Shown: in pieces, positions 27,509 through 36,900 of the stretch
How positions within the stretch are numbered: position 1 is the stretch's first letter
Layout: the number at the start of each line of letters is the position of its first letter
Source of the DNA: Taibaiella sp.
GTDB lineage: Bacteria; Bacteroidota; Bacteroidia; Chitinophagales; Chitinophagaceae
Length of the DNA stretch: 64,000 bases
NCBI GenBank assembly: GCA_019638495.1
Contig: JAHBTQ010000002.1
Location: 868,001 to 932,000, forward strand
Direction of reading: 5' to 3'
Notes under the pieces: model-generated
What the model saw: the letters and a program-made list of their open reading frames with translations, nothing else
Told to the model about the DNA's origin: nothing
The model's database searches: none
Made by a program: the position numbers and the translations under genes

Positions 27509-27721
27509 CTACCTGTGCGCGTGCTTTCTGTGAGCACCGATGCCAAATAACCGATACAATGGGCAGAAGCCGGTAAACGAAGTGGCAAAAAATATTACGG
27601 CTATTGACAAAAGAAGTCCCGCCGTACTACCATGTACTTTGCCGCCTATATATAATACTGCGATGATTGCCACTGCCAACATTCTTATCAGCCTGTCTAC
27701 TACTGTCATATTTGCGTTCAT
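27509..27721 (-). CDS. DUF2892-family small membrane protein
   Basis: About 70 residues from the ATG at 27721 (MNANMTVVDRLIRMLAVAIIAVL). Two membrane helices with a short loop (VHGSTAGLLLSIAVIFFATSFTGFCPLYRLFGI) match the DUF2892 / YgaP membrane-anchor family. The conserved FCPLY segment with its Cys is present. In YgaP this domain is fused to rhodanese; here it stands alone. Function unknown. Confidence 0.75.
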   Translation of the reverse strand: MNANMTVVDRLIRMLAVAIIAVLYIGGKVHGSTAGLLLSIAVIFFATSFTGFCPLYRLFGIGAHRKHAHR

Positions 27722-27810
27722 ATCCTTTTCTTTGTTCTCACAAATTTCCGACATGAAAAAAAATGCATAGCCGATCATCGTCACCCGCTACTATGATTTT
27801 CATCAGCCGG

Positions 27811-28878
27811 TCATCTGAATTCTACAGCTAGCTCCCGCTGCAAGAAAGTCGCAAAAACCGCAGCCCGCCTCATGATCGCTGTATACTTTGCGGCGGCCAT
27901 ATCTTCAAATACAGTGGCCTCAATAGCACCCCGGTTGCCACTCATTTCTCGCTTCCAGGTACCCACCACTTTACCACTATCAACGATCACGGGCCTGAAT
28001 ATCCCGTTTTTGGTAAATGCTTTTGACTGGTGCGATAAGGCTATTGACGCCTCACGATCCTTGTAACTCACAAGGTATTCGTCAAATGCCGGCAGCAGGT
28101 AGACTTCCCTCTTTTGCGGCAAGCCATGGTCCGTAAAATACCAGGTTAACCCATCTACGGTCGCCGATTCTAACTGTGCGGACACTGAGGCAGCACCGCG
28201 CCGTGCGTCATTTACACCCAGCCCGCTCCACCATGCAAAGTCAGCTACTGTTGCGGGCCCATGACTGTTGAAATAAGTATACGCAAGCCTTGCCAGCATC
28301 TCATCTCTTGTCAGCTTTTCTTGCTCAGGCACCCGCGCGTCCATAAGCATATACGTAATATCTTTCCCCTTCATCGGCCCATTACATACCACTGCATCCT
28401 GCTCTGCATTCATCATTATCAGCGATGGCCTTATATCGTTTTGTATATCTCGACTGAACTTGAGGCCGGACATGATCTCCTCCCGGGTCATGGCATTTCC
28501 TTTGCACAGCAGGCGCGCGATTTTCTTATTGCTTTCAGCCAGGAACTTATCATCCATTCCTAGGGTCCTGCTCATGCCCATGAATGCACGCTTCACCCCC
28601 GGCGAGGTCAATTCAAGCATCCATCGTACATCTCCGGCAGCAACAAGGTGCCACGTGGGCCGCAACACATGCGTGCGTATTAAGTCACCCGCTTCCAACG
28701 CTTGCGTCACCGCCTCTTCGCTTAGACCGGACCGAACTCCCACCGCCCACTTGCTCATAGAAAAGTCCTGGGCCTGAATAGCTCCCATATGTATCACTAC
28801 CTCCCTGGCTGATACACCACCGCCGCCTGAAAGCAGTTGTGCTTTCAGGCGGCGGTTAGCTATTTCCTTAAAAGTCAT
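27811..28878 (-). CDS. Winged helix DNA-binding domain protein (HTH_42; YcaQ/AlkX relative)
   Basis: A 355-residue protein of the PF06224 winged-helix family. The N-terminal part has IHMGAIQAQDFSMSKWAVGVR and the conserved IRTHVLRPTWHLVAAGDVRWML segment; the middle contains FNSHGPATVADFAWWSGL and the C-terminal part YLLPAFDEYLVSYKDR and PVIVDSGKVVGTWKR. Related proteins include YcaQ/AlkX, a glycosylase that unhooks DNA interstrand crosslinks, but this subfamily has not been characterised as far as I know. It starts 5 bases after the aminotransferase stop. A perfect 16-bp hairpin lies within its first 20 codons. Confidence 0.82.
   Translation of the reverse strand: MTFKEIANRRLKAQLLSGGGGVSAREVVIHMGAIQAQDFSMSKWAVGVRSGLSEEAVTQALEAGDLIRTHVLRPTWHLVAAGDVRWMLELTSPGVKRAFMGMSRTLGMDDKFLAESNKKIARLLCKGNAMTREEIMSGLKFSRDIQNDIRPSLIMMNAEQDAVVCNGPMKGKDITYMLMDARVPEQEKLTRDEMLARLAYTYFNSHGPATVADFAWWSGLGVNDARRGAASVSAQLESATVDGLTWYFTDHGLPQKREVYLLPAFDEYLVSYKDREASIALSHQSKAFTKNGIFRPVIVDSGKVVGTWKREMSGNRGAIEATVFEDMAAAKYTAIMRRAAVFATFLQRELAVEFR
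28819..28856 (-). other. 16-bp perfect inverted repeat inside the start of the winged-helix gene
   Basis: Arms at 28819-28834 and 28841-28856 are exact reverse complements with a 6-base loop (AGTTGT on the plus strand). In the mRNA it would form a very stable hairpin from codon 8 to codon 20, shortly downstream of the start codon. Confidence 0.8.
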
Positions 28879-28883
28879 AGTTG

Positions 28884-30074
28884 TTAATCCTTGTACTGCT
28901 TCAGCGCTTCTTCCAGGCAGTCCATTGCGCCATTAATGGCCTCAGTATTGAGCACATAAGCAAGCCGCACTTCATTGCGCCCTTTACCTGGTGTTGCATA
29001 AAATCCCGCGGCAGGCGCCATCATCACAGTCGCACCATTATACGAGAAGCTCTCTAACAGCCACTGACAGAATTTTTCACTGTCATTGACCGGCAACTGC
29101 GCTATAGCATAAAACGCACCACCGGGCATCGGGCACTTCACGCCCGGCATCGCAGTGAGGCGCTTTACTAACAGGTCCCGACGTGCATTGTACTCAGCAT
29201 GCACTTCATCAAAGTAGTCCGCGGGTAGATCCACTGCAGCCTCACCTAATATCTGCGCAAATGACGGAGGACTAAGGCGGGCTTGGGCAAACTTCATTGC
29301 TGCATCAAGCACAGCCTGGTTTTTCGTTACAAAGGCACCTATCCGACCGCCGCAAGCGCTATAACGCTTGGAAATGGTGTCCAGCAATATTGCATGCTGC
29401 TCCAGTCCCGGAATGGACAAAGCGGAAATGTGTTTGCGACCATCATAGCAAAACTCACGATACGCCTCATCGCTAAACAGGAAAAGGTCATGCTTCAGGC
29501 ATATCTCCTTCAGAACGTTCAGCTCCTCTGCGCTATACAAGTATCCGGTAGGATTGTTAGGGTTGCAGATCATTATTGCCTTTGTACGCGGCGTCACTGC
29601 CTTCTCAAACTCTTCGATAGGCGGCAGCGCAAAACCGGTTTCTATACCAGAAGGTATCGGCACCACCTTCACGCCGGCGCTCGTAGAAAAGCCGTTGTAG
29701 TTAGCATAGAAAGGCTCAGGAATTATTATCTCGTCGCCCGCATCAAGGCAAGTCATTATCGCGAAAAGGATAGCTTCAGAACCGCCTGTGGTCACTATTA
29801 TCTGGTTCGCAGCTACGTCTATGTCGTTGCGCTTATAATACTCCACCAGCTTCTTTCTGTAGCTTTCAAAGCCCTCACTGGGGCTATAGTCAAGTACCTT
29901 CATGTCTGTGTGGCGCACAGCATCCAGGATGGTCTGTGGCGTCACTATATCGGGTTGGCCTATATTAAGGTGATAAACCTTTGTACCACGTTTTTTTGCC
30001 GCATTGGCGAACGGTACTAGCTTGCGAATGGGCGATGGCGGCATATGGCCACCGCGCTGTGAAATTGCTGGCAT
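28884..30074 (-). CDS. Pyridoxal-phosphate aminotransferase, class I/II
   Basis: About 396 residues from the ATG at 30074 (MPAISQRGGHMPPSPIRKL); the longer frame adds 16 residues and is ruled out by the promoter position. Fold-type I features are present: GQPDIVTPQ near the N terminus, TTGGSEAILFAIMT, the NPNNPTGYLYS loop, SDEAYREFCYDG, and the PLP lysine in LDTISKRYSACGGRIG. This is the aspartate aminotransferase-like superfamily (class I/II); substrate choice is open. It is distinct from the second aminotransferase at 42279-43469. The winged-helix gene follows 5 bases later. Confidence 0.9.
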   Translation of the reverse strand: MPAISQRGGHMPPSPIRKLVPFANAAKKRGTKVYHLNIGQPDIVTPQTILDAVRHTDMKVLDYSPSEGFESYRKKLVEYYKRNDIDVAANQIIVTTGGSEAILFAIMTCLDAGDEIIIPEPFYANYNGFSTSAGVKVVPIPSGIETGFALPPIEEFEKAVTPRTKAIMICNPNNPTGYLYSAEELNVLKEICLKHDLFLFSDEAYREFCYDGRKHISALSIPGLEQHAILLDTISKRYSACGGRIGAFVTKNQAVLDAAMKFAQARLSPPSFAQILGEAAVDLPADYFDEVHAEYNARRDLLVKRLTAMPGVKCPMPGGAFYAIAQLPVNDSEKFCQWLLESFSYNGATVMMAPAAGFYATPGKGRNEVRLAYVLNTEAINGAMDCLEEALKQYKD

Positions 30075-30079
30075 GGGCG

Positions 30080-30087
30080 CAAAGGTA
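30080..30087 (-). promoter_or_regulatory. -7 box immediately before the aminotransferase start
   Basis: Minus strand TACCTTTG ends 5 bases before the ATG at 30074. The expected transcription start falls on or beside the A of the start codon. Confidence 0.5.
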
Positions 30088-30137
30088 AGTAAAACTGTAA
30101 TTGGTAAACCACTGGCGCACACCCTCTGAATGACCGG

Positions 30138-31268
30138 TCAGAAGGCTACACCCATACCAAATTCAGCATATTCAGCCACGATACCGTGGGTGTTCAGCAT
30201 CGCCGAAAGAAACCACTCTTTCACCACACCCTTCTCCGCGTTGCGCAGGTAGTATTTCACACCCAACTTCTCGTATACCGGAGCAAAATCGAGAAATGTC
30301 TGCCGGTAATATACCCCCACGGAGCCAAGCATCCCTACCCTGCCAACGACAAATTCGTTCCCCGCGAAGAAACCACCATCCCAGGAATGTTGTTTCTCAT
30401 GTCCGTACTCTACGCCGTAATTGATAAGAAAAGCATGTACGTCATCATGATATCCTGCGTCAATTCCGGCATACACTTTGTTTCGGCTGTTCCATCGCCT
30501 GCTCACGGAAATAGCACCAATGTATGCTGCCTTCACGGGGTTTCCCGCCGCGCGAGCACGCCTGTGCGCTATACCAGCACGCACATCCAGCAGCCACCTG
30601 TTTTTTAGTTTCGGCAGTTCGCGTAGTATATACTCAGGGTTCGATGTACCCGGAAAATACCTAACGCCTACATGACCGCCTACCATATTCACACCGAGGT
30701 TTGGCTCGCTGAAAAGCGCATTTGAAATATGGGTGAAGTTCACCCCCGCCTGCACATCCCAGTGATGATTGACATGATACCGAACATCCGATACAAGCAC
30801 GGGAAATGCATTGACATGGCTGCTTATAGCAGTGTTCAAGGTATCATAGTCTGGCGCAAGGCTATATTTTTTGTTTACGTAAGCCGCACCTATCCCAAAA
30901 CGACAGGTCCACTCTACCCGTTCTCCTTTCACAAACGGCACCTGGATATTCGGATATACACCCACACACCTGCCGAAGATATTCTTACTCATGTAATCGG
31001 TAAACATGATACCAACACCCACCGTCGGAAAATTGCAGCGCTGGTTCCAGTCTTTGCGACCGTAGGTTTTCCAGGTAAAGTTAAGATCCACTGCGGCTGA
31101 AATTGGAGGCACAGGCGCAGTAAACTTCACAGAATGCCTGATTATCTTGCCTGCAATGACGTTCATCTCGATACCAAAACCCTTGTGTTGCACTGAATCC
31201 TGGCCGAAAGCAGTAATACTCGCACAAAGCGCGAACATCAGTATGAACTTGTAAACAAAACGAAACAT
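30138..31268 (-). CDS. PagL-like lipid A 3-O-deacylase (acyloxyacyl hydrolase family)
   Basis: A 376-residue secreted protein with a signal peptide (residues 1-22, ending TAFGQ). The barrel-like central region has the PagL-type active-site segment FTHISNALFSEPN, where His and Ser two residues apart match the known HxSN motif, plus strands rich in Gly and aromatics. Enzymes of this family remove the 3-O acyl chain of lipid A in the outer membrane. The protein is longer than PagL (about 150 residues in mature form); a second C-terminal set of barrel-like strands follows. It lies 28 bases after the TMTC-like gene in the same direction. Confidence 0.82.
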   Translation of the reverse strand: MFRFVYKFILMFALCASITAFGQDSVQHKGFGIEMNVIAGKIIRHSVKFTAPVPPISAAVDLNFTWKTYGRKDWNQRCNFPTVGVGIMFTDYMSKNIFGRCVGVYPNIQVPFVKGERVEWTCRFGIGAAYVNKKYSLAPDYDTLNTAISSHVNAFPVLVSDVRYHVNHHWDVQAGVNFTHISNALFSEPNLGVNMVGGHVGVRYFPGTSNPEYILRELPKLKNRWLLDVRAGIAHRRARAAGNPVKAAYIGAISVSRRWNSRNKVYAGIDAGYHDDVHAFLINYGVEYGHEKQHSWDGGFFAGNEFVVGRVGMLGSVGVYYRQTFLDFAPVYEKLGVKYYLRNAEKGVVKEWFLSAMLNTHGIVAEYAEFGMGVAF

Positions 31269-31296
31269 TAAGGCTATAGATTCGGCTGAGGAACTG

Positions 31297-33570
31297 CTAC
31301 TCTAATTTGAATTGAGAAAAATATTGCCTTGAAATGGCTTCATATCGCTTTGCTTCTGCCATATTCCCCATCTTCTGGTAGCAGAGCGCTATATACGGAA
31401 TATCGTTTATCGCTTTCTGCTGATCTACCTGTAGTTCCTTGTTTATGTTATCTATCGCAGCCTGGTACTGCCCAGAGAAGAAATAGCATTTGGACAGGTT
31501 TGAATAGGCATTGAAGTAAGAAGGGTTAATGGCTATCGACTTCTTAAAGTACTCTGCCGCTTCTGTATACCGTTTTGTATTAAGCAAGATGGCGCCGATA
31601 TTATTTATAGTATTGGCATCATTCGGATTTGCCTTTAGCAATACCTGGTAATAGTACTCCGCAGAATCATAACGTTGCTGCATAAAGAATGCAGTCGCCA
31701 TCTCGTTTACCACTTCCGCGTTCTGCGGTTCAAATTCAAGCAGCTTATGATAGTTGGCAATTGCCGAGTCATATTGCTGCAACTGGTTATAGCAGCGGGC
31801 CACATTCAGGTAAGCGTACTTAAAATTCGGGTTGTACTGCATAGCAAGCAGGAAGTATGGTATCGCCTCCCGGAATCGGCCGGCGGTCAACATTACACTA
31901 CCCAGGTTATTGTTCGCCGTAAAGTCATTGGGCGATAACGCCAGCGCCAGCTTGTTATATTTTATTGCCGAGTCGTACATCTTTTTGCGGTCATATATGC
32001 GCGCCATCTCAACATACAAACTGGAGTATCCCGGATAAATTTCCACGCCTTTTCGTAAATATGTGAGCGCCTCATTATCTATCTCTTTTTTCCGCACAGA
32101 GTCTTTCTCCTCCTCATACAGCTCCTCAGCCAACGCAGAACCTACATTATGAAACAATCGCACATCATTGGGCGAACGCGAAATATCTGCCTTGTACAAC
32201 GTGAGATTATCCTTCCATTCAAAGTTGCGCGCAAAGGTTAAACCACCATAAACGAGCACCAACGGGCCAAGTATCATCAGAACCTTCGAGGTTTTCACAA
32301 TCGACACATCTGACGTCTCACTCTTAATGATCCACTTCTCTATCGCCAGCCCCATGAGCAAACATGTACCCACTGAAGCGAAGAATGCAAAACGTTCAGC
32401 CAGCTCTGCACCCATCAGGAATGGGAAGTTGCTGAAGAGAAAAATAGTAGCGAGATAAAACATGATACCAAAGGCCCATGGGTCTTTGCGATCCTTCATA
32501 AAGCGCGTAACCATTACATATATCATGCCCAGGTATGCAACGAGTGATAGCCAGAAACCGATACTCGCGAAATCTGCAAACGGAATGCTATTGTAGGAGT
32601 AAGTGCTCAGGAGCGGATATGGCAAAAACATCAACCTCAGGTAATGCCCCATTACCAATACCTTGGTAGCAAATACAGTAGTGGCTGTGAGCGGCATGTC
32701 GGCGGCACCGGCTAAAGCGTTATCGATAAACTCAACCTTCGCAGCCGGCTGGTTGGCATCATACGCATTCAGCACAGATGTGCGGACAGCAAGGAAAATC
32801 AGAGTAGCAATAACTGTACCTGCAGTGATAAACGCAGCCCTCTTCTTATCCTCGTTTCGATAGAAGAAGAAAATAACCGGAATTACACCTACAAACGCGA
32901 TTACCGTTTCTTTCGAGATAATTGCGAGATAGAACAACAGAGTTCCAAGGGCAAGTTTCAGCATCTTTCCGGAAGACATATAGTCAGCAAACAGGTTAAG
33001 CGCCCAGAATCCAAAGAAAAAGCACATTAACTCGTCACGACTCTTAATGTTTGCAACCACCTCCGTATGAACCGGATGAACAGCAAAAATTATAGCCGTG
33101 ATCAGTGCCAGTGTTGTTCGTTGCCCTTTAAACAACTTATCAAGAAAGAGAAAAAGCATTATGGAACATCCCGCAAAGAATACAATATTCATCAAATGGT
33201 GAATTGCCGGCGAAAGACCAAAAAACTGGTATTCTATTGCAAACATTACCAGCGAGAGCGGACGATAAAGGTCATTAGGGATTATGAGATATCCGCGCAT
33301 GTGCGGTGTAGAAAGGAGTTCCGGAATAGCACTCATCCCGCGTAACACCATGCGGTTATCCTTGAGCACCATCACATCGTCCATCACAAATCCATTCCAG
33401 ATAGTATTAAAGTAAACAACGAACGATAACACACCCAGAAAAATGCATATGTTCTTAATGGAGAAAATGCTCTGATCCGTGGGCTTAGTGTCTTTTGACG
33501 CATGTGCATCAGGCTGCGCGGTAACAGGCTTCGGTTGAGCCGCCTGCTTCCTGTTCGGTTTATTGGCCAT
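31297..33570 (-). CDS. TMTC-like membrane glycosyltransferase with TPR tail
   Basis: A 757-residue protein. A Pro/Lys-rich cytoplasmic N terminus (about 1-38) is followed by roughly ten to eleven membrane helices to about residue 470, with the first loop carrying the acidic pair in GFVMDDVMVLKDN that is typical of GT-C enzymes. From about residue 490 there are about eight tetratricopeptide repeats (for example MYDSAIKYNKLALALSPND, QYDSAIANYHKLLEFEPQN). This layout is that of TMTC/O-mannosyltransferase-like proteins, which move sugars from lipid carriers onto proteins. The acceptor is unknown. It starts divergently from the giant Ig-repeat gene and leads into the PagL-like gene. Confidence 0.82.
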   Translation of the reverse strand: MANKPNRKQAAQPKPVTAQPDAHASKDTKPTDQSIFSIKNICIFLGVLSFVVYFNTIWNGFVMDDVMVLKDNRMVLRGMSAIPELLSTPHMRGYLIIPNDLYRPLSLVMFAIEYQFFGLSPAIHHLMNIVFFAGCSIMLFLFLDKLFKGQRTTLALITAIIFAVHPVHTEVVANIKSRDELMCFFFGFWALNLFADYMSSGKMLKLALGTLLFYLAIISKETVIAFVGVIPVIFFFYRNEDKKRAAFITAGTVIATLIFLAVRTSVLNAYDANQPAAKVEFIDNALAGAADMPLTATTVFATKVLVMGHYLRLMFLPYPLLSTYSYNSIPFADFASIGFWLSLVAYLGMIYVMVTRFMKDRKDPWAFGIMFYLATIFLFSNFPFLMGAELAERFAFFASVGTCLLMGLAIEKWIIKSETSDVSIVKTSKVLMILGPLVLVYGGLTFARNFEWKDNLTLYKADISRSPNDVRLFHNVGSALAEELYEEEKDSVRKKEIDNEALTYLRKGVEIYPGYSSLYVEMARIYDRKKMYDSAIKYNKLALALSPNDFTANNNLGSVMLTAGRFREAIPYFLLAMQYNPNFKYAYLNVARCYNQLQQYDSAIANYHKLLEFEPQNAEVVNEMATAFFMQQRYDSAEYYYQVLLKANPNDANTINNIGAILLNTKRYTEAAEYFKKSIAINPSYFNAYSNLSKCYFFSGQYQAAIDNINKELQVDQQKAINDIPYIALCYQKMGNMAEAKRYEAISRQYFSQFKLE

Positions 33571-33596
33571 GTAGGTCTTTATCTTTCAAGTTCCCT

Positions 33597-33628
33597 CAAA
33601 AGTATAACGCAAAAAGAACAAAGCCAAA
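33597..33628 (-). promoter_or_regulatory. Candidate promoter of the TMTC-like/PagL operon
   Basis: On the minus strand a TTTG at 33625-33628 is followed after 20 bases by TACTTTTG at 33597-33604, matching both parts of the Bacteroidota promoter. The start codon is 26 bases further on. Confidence 0.55.
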
Positions 33629-33783
33629 GCGCTTTTGCGCACAATGCCGAAGATCAAAATCCACCCCGGAAAAATATTTTTTTAGAGGCACCTAACATTT
33701 ATTCGTGGCCGCACGCCATGTTCTAGTAATTCCCTGCCCTAAAATACATTCTTATTCATCAGGTTTCATCAATTTGCTATAAT

Positions 33784-33815
33784 CTTTTGATATCCAATTA
33801 ATTGGATATCAAAAG
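33784..33815. repeat. 32-bp perfect palindrome in divergent intergenic region
   Basis: The left half CTTTTGATATCCAATT (33784-33799) is followed directly by its exact reverse complement (33800-33815), with no loop. It lies between the TMTC-like gene and the giant Ig-repeat gene, 184 bases before the latter's start. Such a site could bind a dimeric regulator; no factor is identified. The rest of 33629-33893 shows nothing else that I recognise. Confidence 0.85.
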
Positions 33816-33893
33816 CGTCAAAACACATTGATTTTCCTTACCCACCTATGACAATGCACCCGGGCAACGAGTATTTTTTTTTATAAACTATGC

Positions 33894-33925
33894 TTGAAAG
33901 TTTAAACTAAAGTTTTATACATTTA
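33894..33925 (+). promoter_or_regulatory. Candidate promoter of the giant Ig-repeat gene
   Basis: TTG at 33894-33896 and TACATTTA at 33918-33925 are 21 bases apart; the second box differs from TAnnTTTG at the last base. A 74-base leader would follow. Confidence 0.35.
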
Positions 33926-33999
33926 CGAAATAGAAGTACATACATACAACTTCAACGATCAACACACATCAACACGCTATCAAAAAAACTCATCTGAGT

Positions 34000-36900
34000 A
34001 TGAAGAAGAAATTTATTCTGTTCCCGGCTATCGCAGTACTATTGTATACGTTACTTACAAGTAACGCCGGCGGGCCGGGAGGAGACCTCACCACCGGGGG
34101 CTGCTCCTGCCACAACTCATCACCAAGTGCCAGCACCGCCGTAACTATGGAACTGCTGAACACCTCGTTGTCGCCTGTCACTACTTACGTAGGTGGCGGA
34201 TCATATTTTATTCGAATAACGGGCACCAACACAGGAGGTACAAACCTGCCAAAATTCGGCTTCCAGGCTAAAGCAGTTCAGACTTCATCTCCATCTACTA
34301 CCGCAGGAAGTATGTCTTCCGCGACAGTCGGCGGCAGCAGTGTCGACACCTCAGGCGTACAGATAATACAGCACAGCGGCGCTCAGGACGCCACAACACT
34401 TGTAGGTTCAGGTGGCTCTGGAACGCAGTACGTGCGTCTTATCCCGTGGACGGCCCCTTCTGCCGGCTTCGGCGGAGTAACACTTCGCGGGGTGATTAAT
34501 GCCGTAAATGGTGACGGCAGTGACGGTGGCGGAAACGATAAATGGAACACGGCAAATACTGCAGTATCGGAACTCCCTGCAATTACCGGTACTGCTTCTG
34601 TTTGCATGGGCTCCACCACAACATTTACCAACACTTTTACAGGTGGCACCTGGAGCAGTAGCAATACCTCTATCGCTACCGTTGTTACGGCTTCTTCCAC
34701 AACTTCTACTGTTACCGGGGTCGCGGCTGGCACAGCAACTATAACATATACTGCCGGGGGCAACTTCGTCACCAGGGTAGTAACAGTCAATACAACTCCA
34801 TCTTCAATTAGCGGCCCCTCAAACGTGTGTGTAAGTCAGAATGCAACATATACCAATGGTGTGGGCGGCGGCGCCTGGTCAACAGGTAGCACTTCAATAG
34901 CAACCATCGTCTCAGGTACCGGAGTACTTACCGGAATAGCGCCAGGCACAACTACCGTTATCTACGCGCTTGGCAGCTGCTCGGTGTCAACTACTATTAC
35001 CGTAAATGCGGCACCTACATTGACCGGTTCATCATCCGTATGTGTAGGTTCCTCTACCTCGCTGACGCCTTCGCTTACGGGCGGTACCTGGAGTAGTAGT
35101 AACACTGCTGTTGGTACCGTAAACACTTCCGGCACACCGGGGGTAGTAGCAGGCATTGCTACCGGCACCACAAATATTACTTACACTGCTACCACCGGCT
35201 GCACCAATGTTGCCAATATCTCGGTAAACCCCGTTCCTGCTGCTATTGGCGGCACACTACTGGTGTGCAGTGCGGCAACTGTAACTGCTACAAATAGCGT
35301 AAGCGGTGGCACATGGAGTACCAGCGCGGGCAGCGGAACTGCTACTGTAGCAAGCGGAACCGGCGTCATAACCGGAGGTTCTGCAGGCACTGCAAATCTT
35401 ACATATACACTTCCCGGCGGCTGTTTCGTTACGGCGGTTGTTACTGTGAACCCATTACCATCCATCATTACTGGTTCCACCACTTTGTGCGCAAACGGTA
35501 CTACCACACTTGCCAATACTACCAGCGGTGGCAGTTGGGTAAGCGGAAATACTAGCGTTGCCAATATAGGTTCTTCATCTGGTGTTGTTTCTCCTGTCGG
35601 CACGGCAGGCGGTTCAGCTCCCATATCTTATATACTAGCGACGGGCTGTCAGAGAGTGACCACAGTGAACGTAAATGCCATTTCCCCTGTATCGGGAGCG
35701 TTCACTGTGTGCCCGTCGTCCAGTACTACATTATCATGTGCTCCATCGGGTGGCACCTGGACGAGCGGCACTACTACCATTGCGACAGTCAATGCAACTT
35801 CCGGTTCAGTCACAGGTATTACAAGTGGCACGTCAGGCATTACCTACACCACATCTACCGGATGCAGCTCTTCGGCAATAGTGACAGTTAATACCACGGC
35901 AGCCATCACAGGCGGCACCAACGTTTGCCAGGGTAGCAACCTTACATTATCTAACTCCGTATCTGGTGGCACATGGGCGAGCAGCACAACTGCCGTCGGA
36001 ACTATTAGTACTTCGGGTGTGTTTACCGGCATCTCTGGAGGAACCAGTACAGTAACTTATACAACACCTGCCGGATGCACCTCAACCTTAGTAGTTACTG
36101 TAAACGGCTTACCTGCCGCAGTTACAGGAGTAGGTGCAGGCACCTTTTGCGGCAGCACTACCATCTCAGCTACCGGCGGCGCAGGCGGCACTATCTATTA
36201 CCAGGGCACAACTTCCGGAGGCACGTCAACTGCCACAGCCTCGTCATCTCAAACAGTTAGCGCATCAGGAACTTATTACTTCCGCGCGCAGTCGTCTTCC
36301 GGTTGCTGGGGGCCTGAAGCCGCAATTGTCGTTAGCATCAACCCAAATCCTGCCGCGATTGGCGGTGCAAATGCAGTTTGTGTCAGTGCCTCTACGACGC
36401 TGACGGATGCAACCGCCGGCGGAACATGGAGCAGCAGCTCCACTGCTAACGGGACTATTGACAACACAACGGGTGTTTTGACAGGTATTGCTACAGGCAC
36501 TACCAATATTACTTACACCCTCTCTTCTACTGGCTGCTTCACCACAAAAGTGGTTTCTGTCACGGCTGCCCCCGGTGCTGTTACCACATCTGGTGCAGGC
36601 ACCTTCTGCGGAAGCACCACGATTTCTGCTACGGGTGGCACCGGCGGGGTAATATATTACCAGGGAACTACGTCGGGCGGCACTTCCACTGCCATAGCAG
36701 CAACGTCACAAACAGTGAGCGCGTCAGGCACATACTATTTCCGCGCCCAGTCTGCCGGAGGCTGTTGGGGACCAGAAGGAAGCGTAACAGTTTCTATCAA
36801 CCCCAATCCTGCCAGCATCACCGGTATCGCAAATTTCTGCGAAAGCTCCACAACCACACTTGCCACCACGTCTACAGGCGGCACCTGGAGTTCCAGCAAT

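Noticed and set aside
27451..27588. Extension of the Pmp3-like gene
   Set aside because: The inner ATG gives a signal peptide, and the extension would overlap the DUF2892 gene on the same strand.
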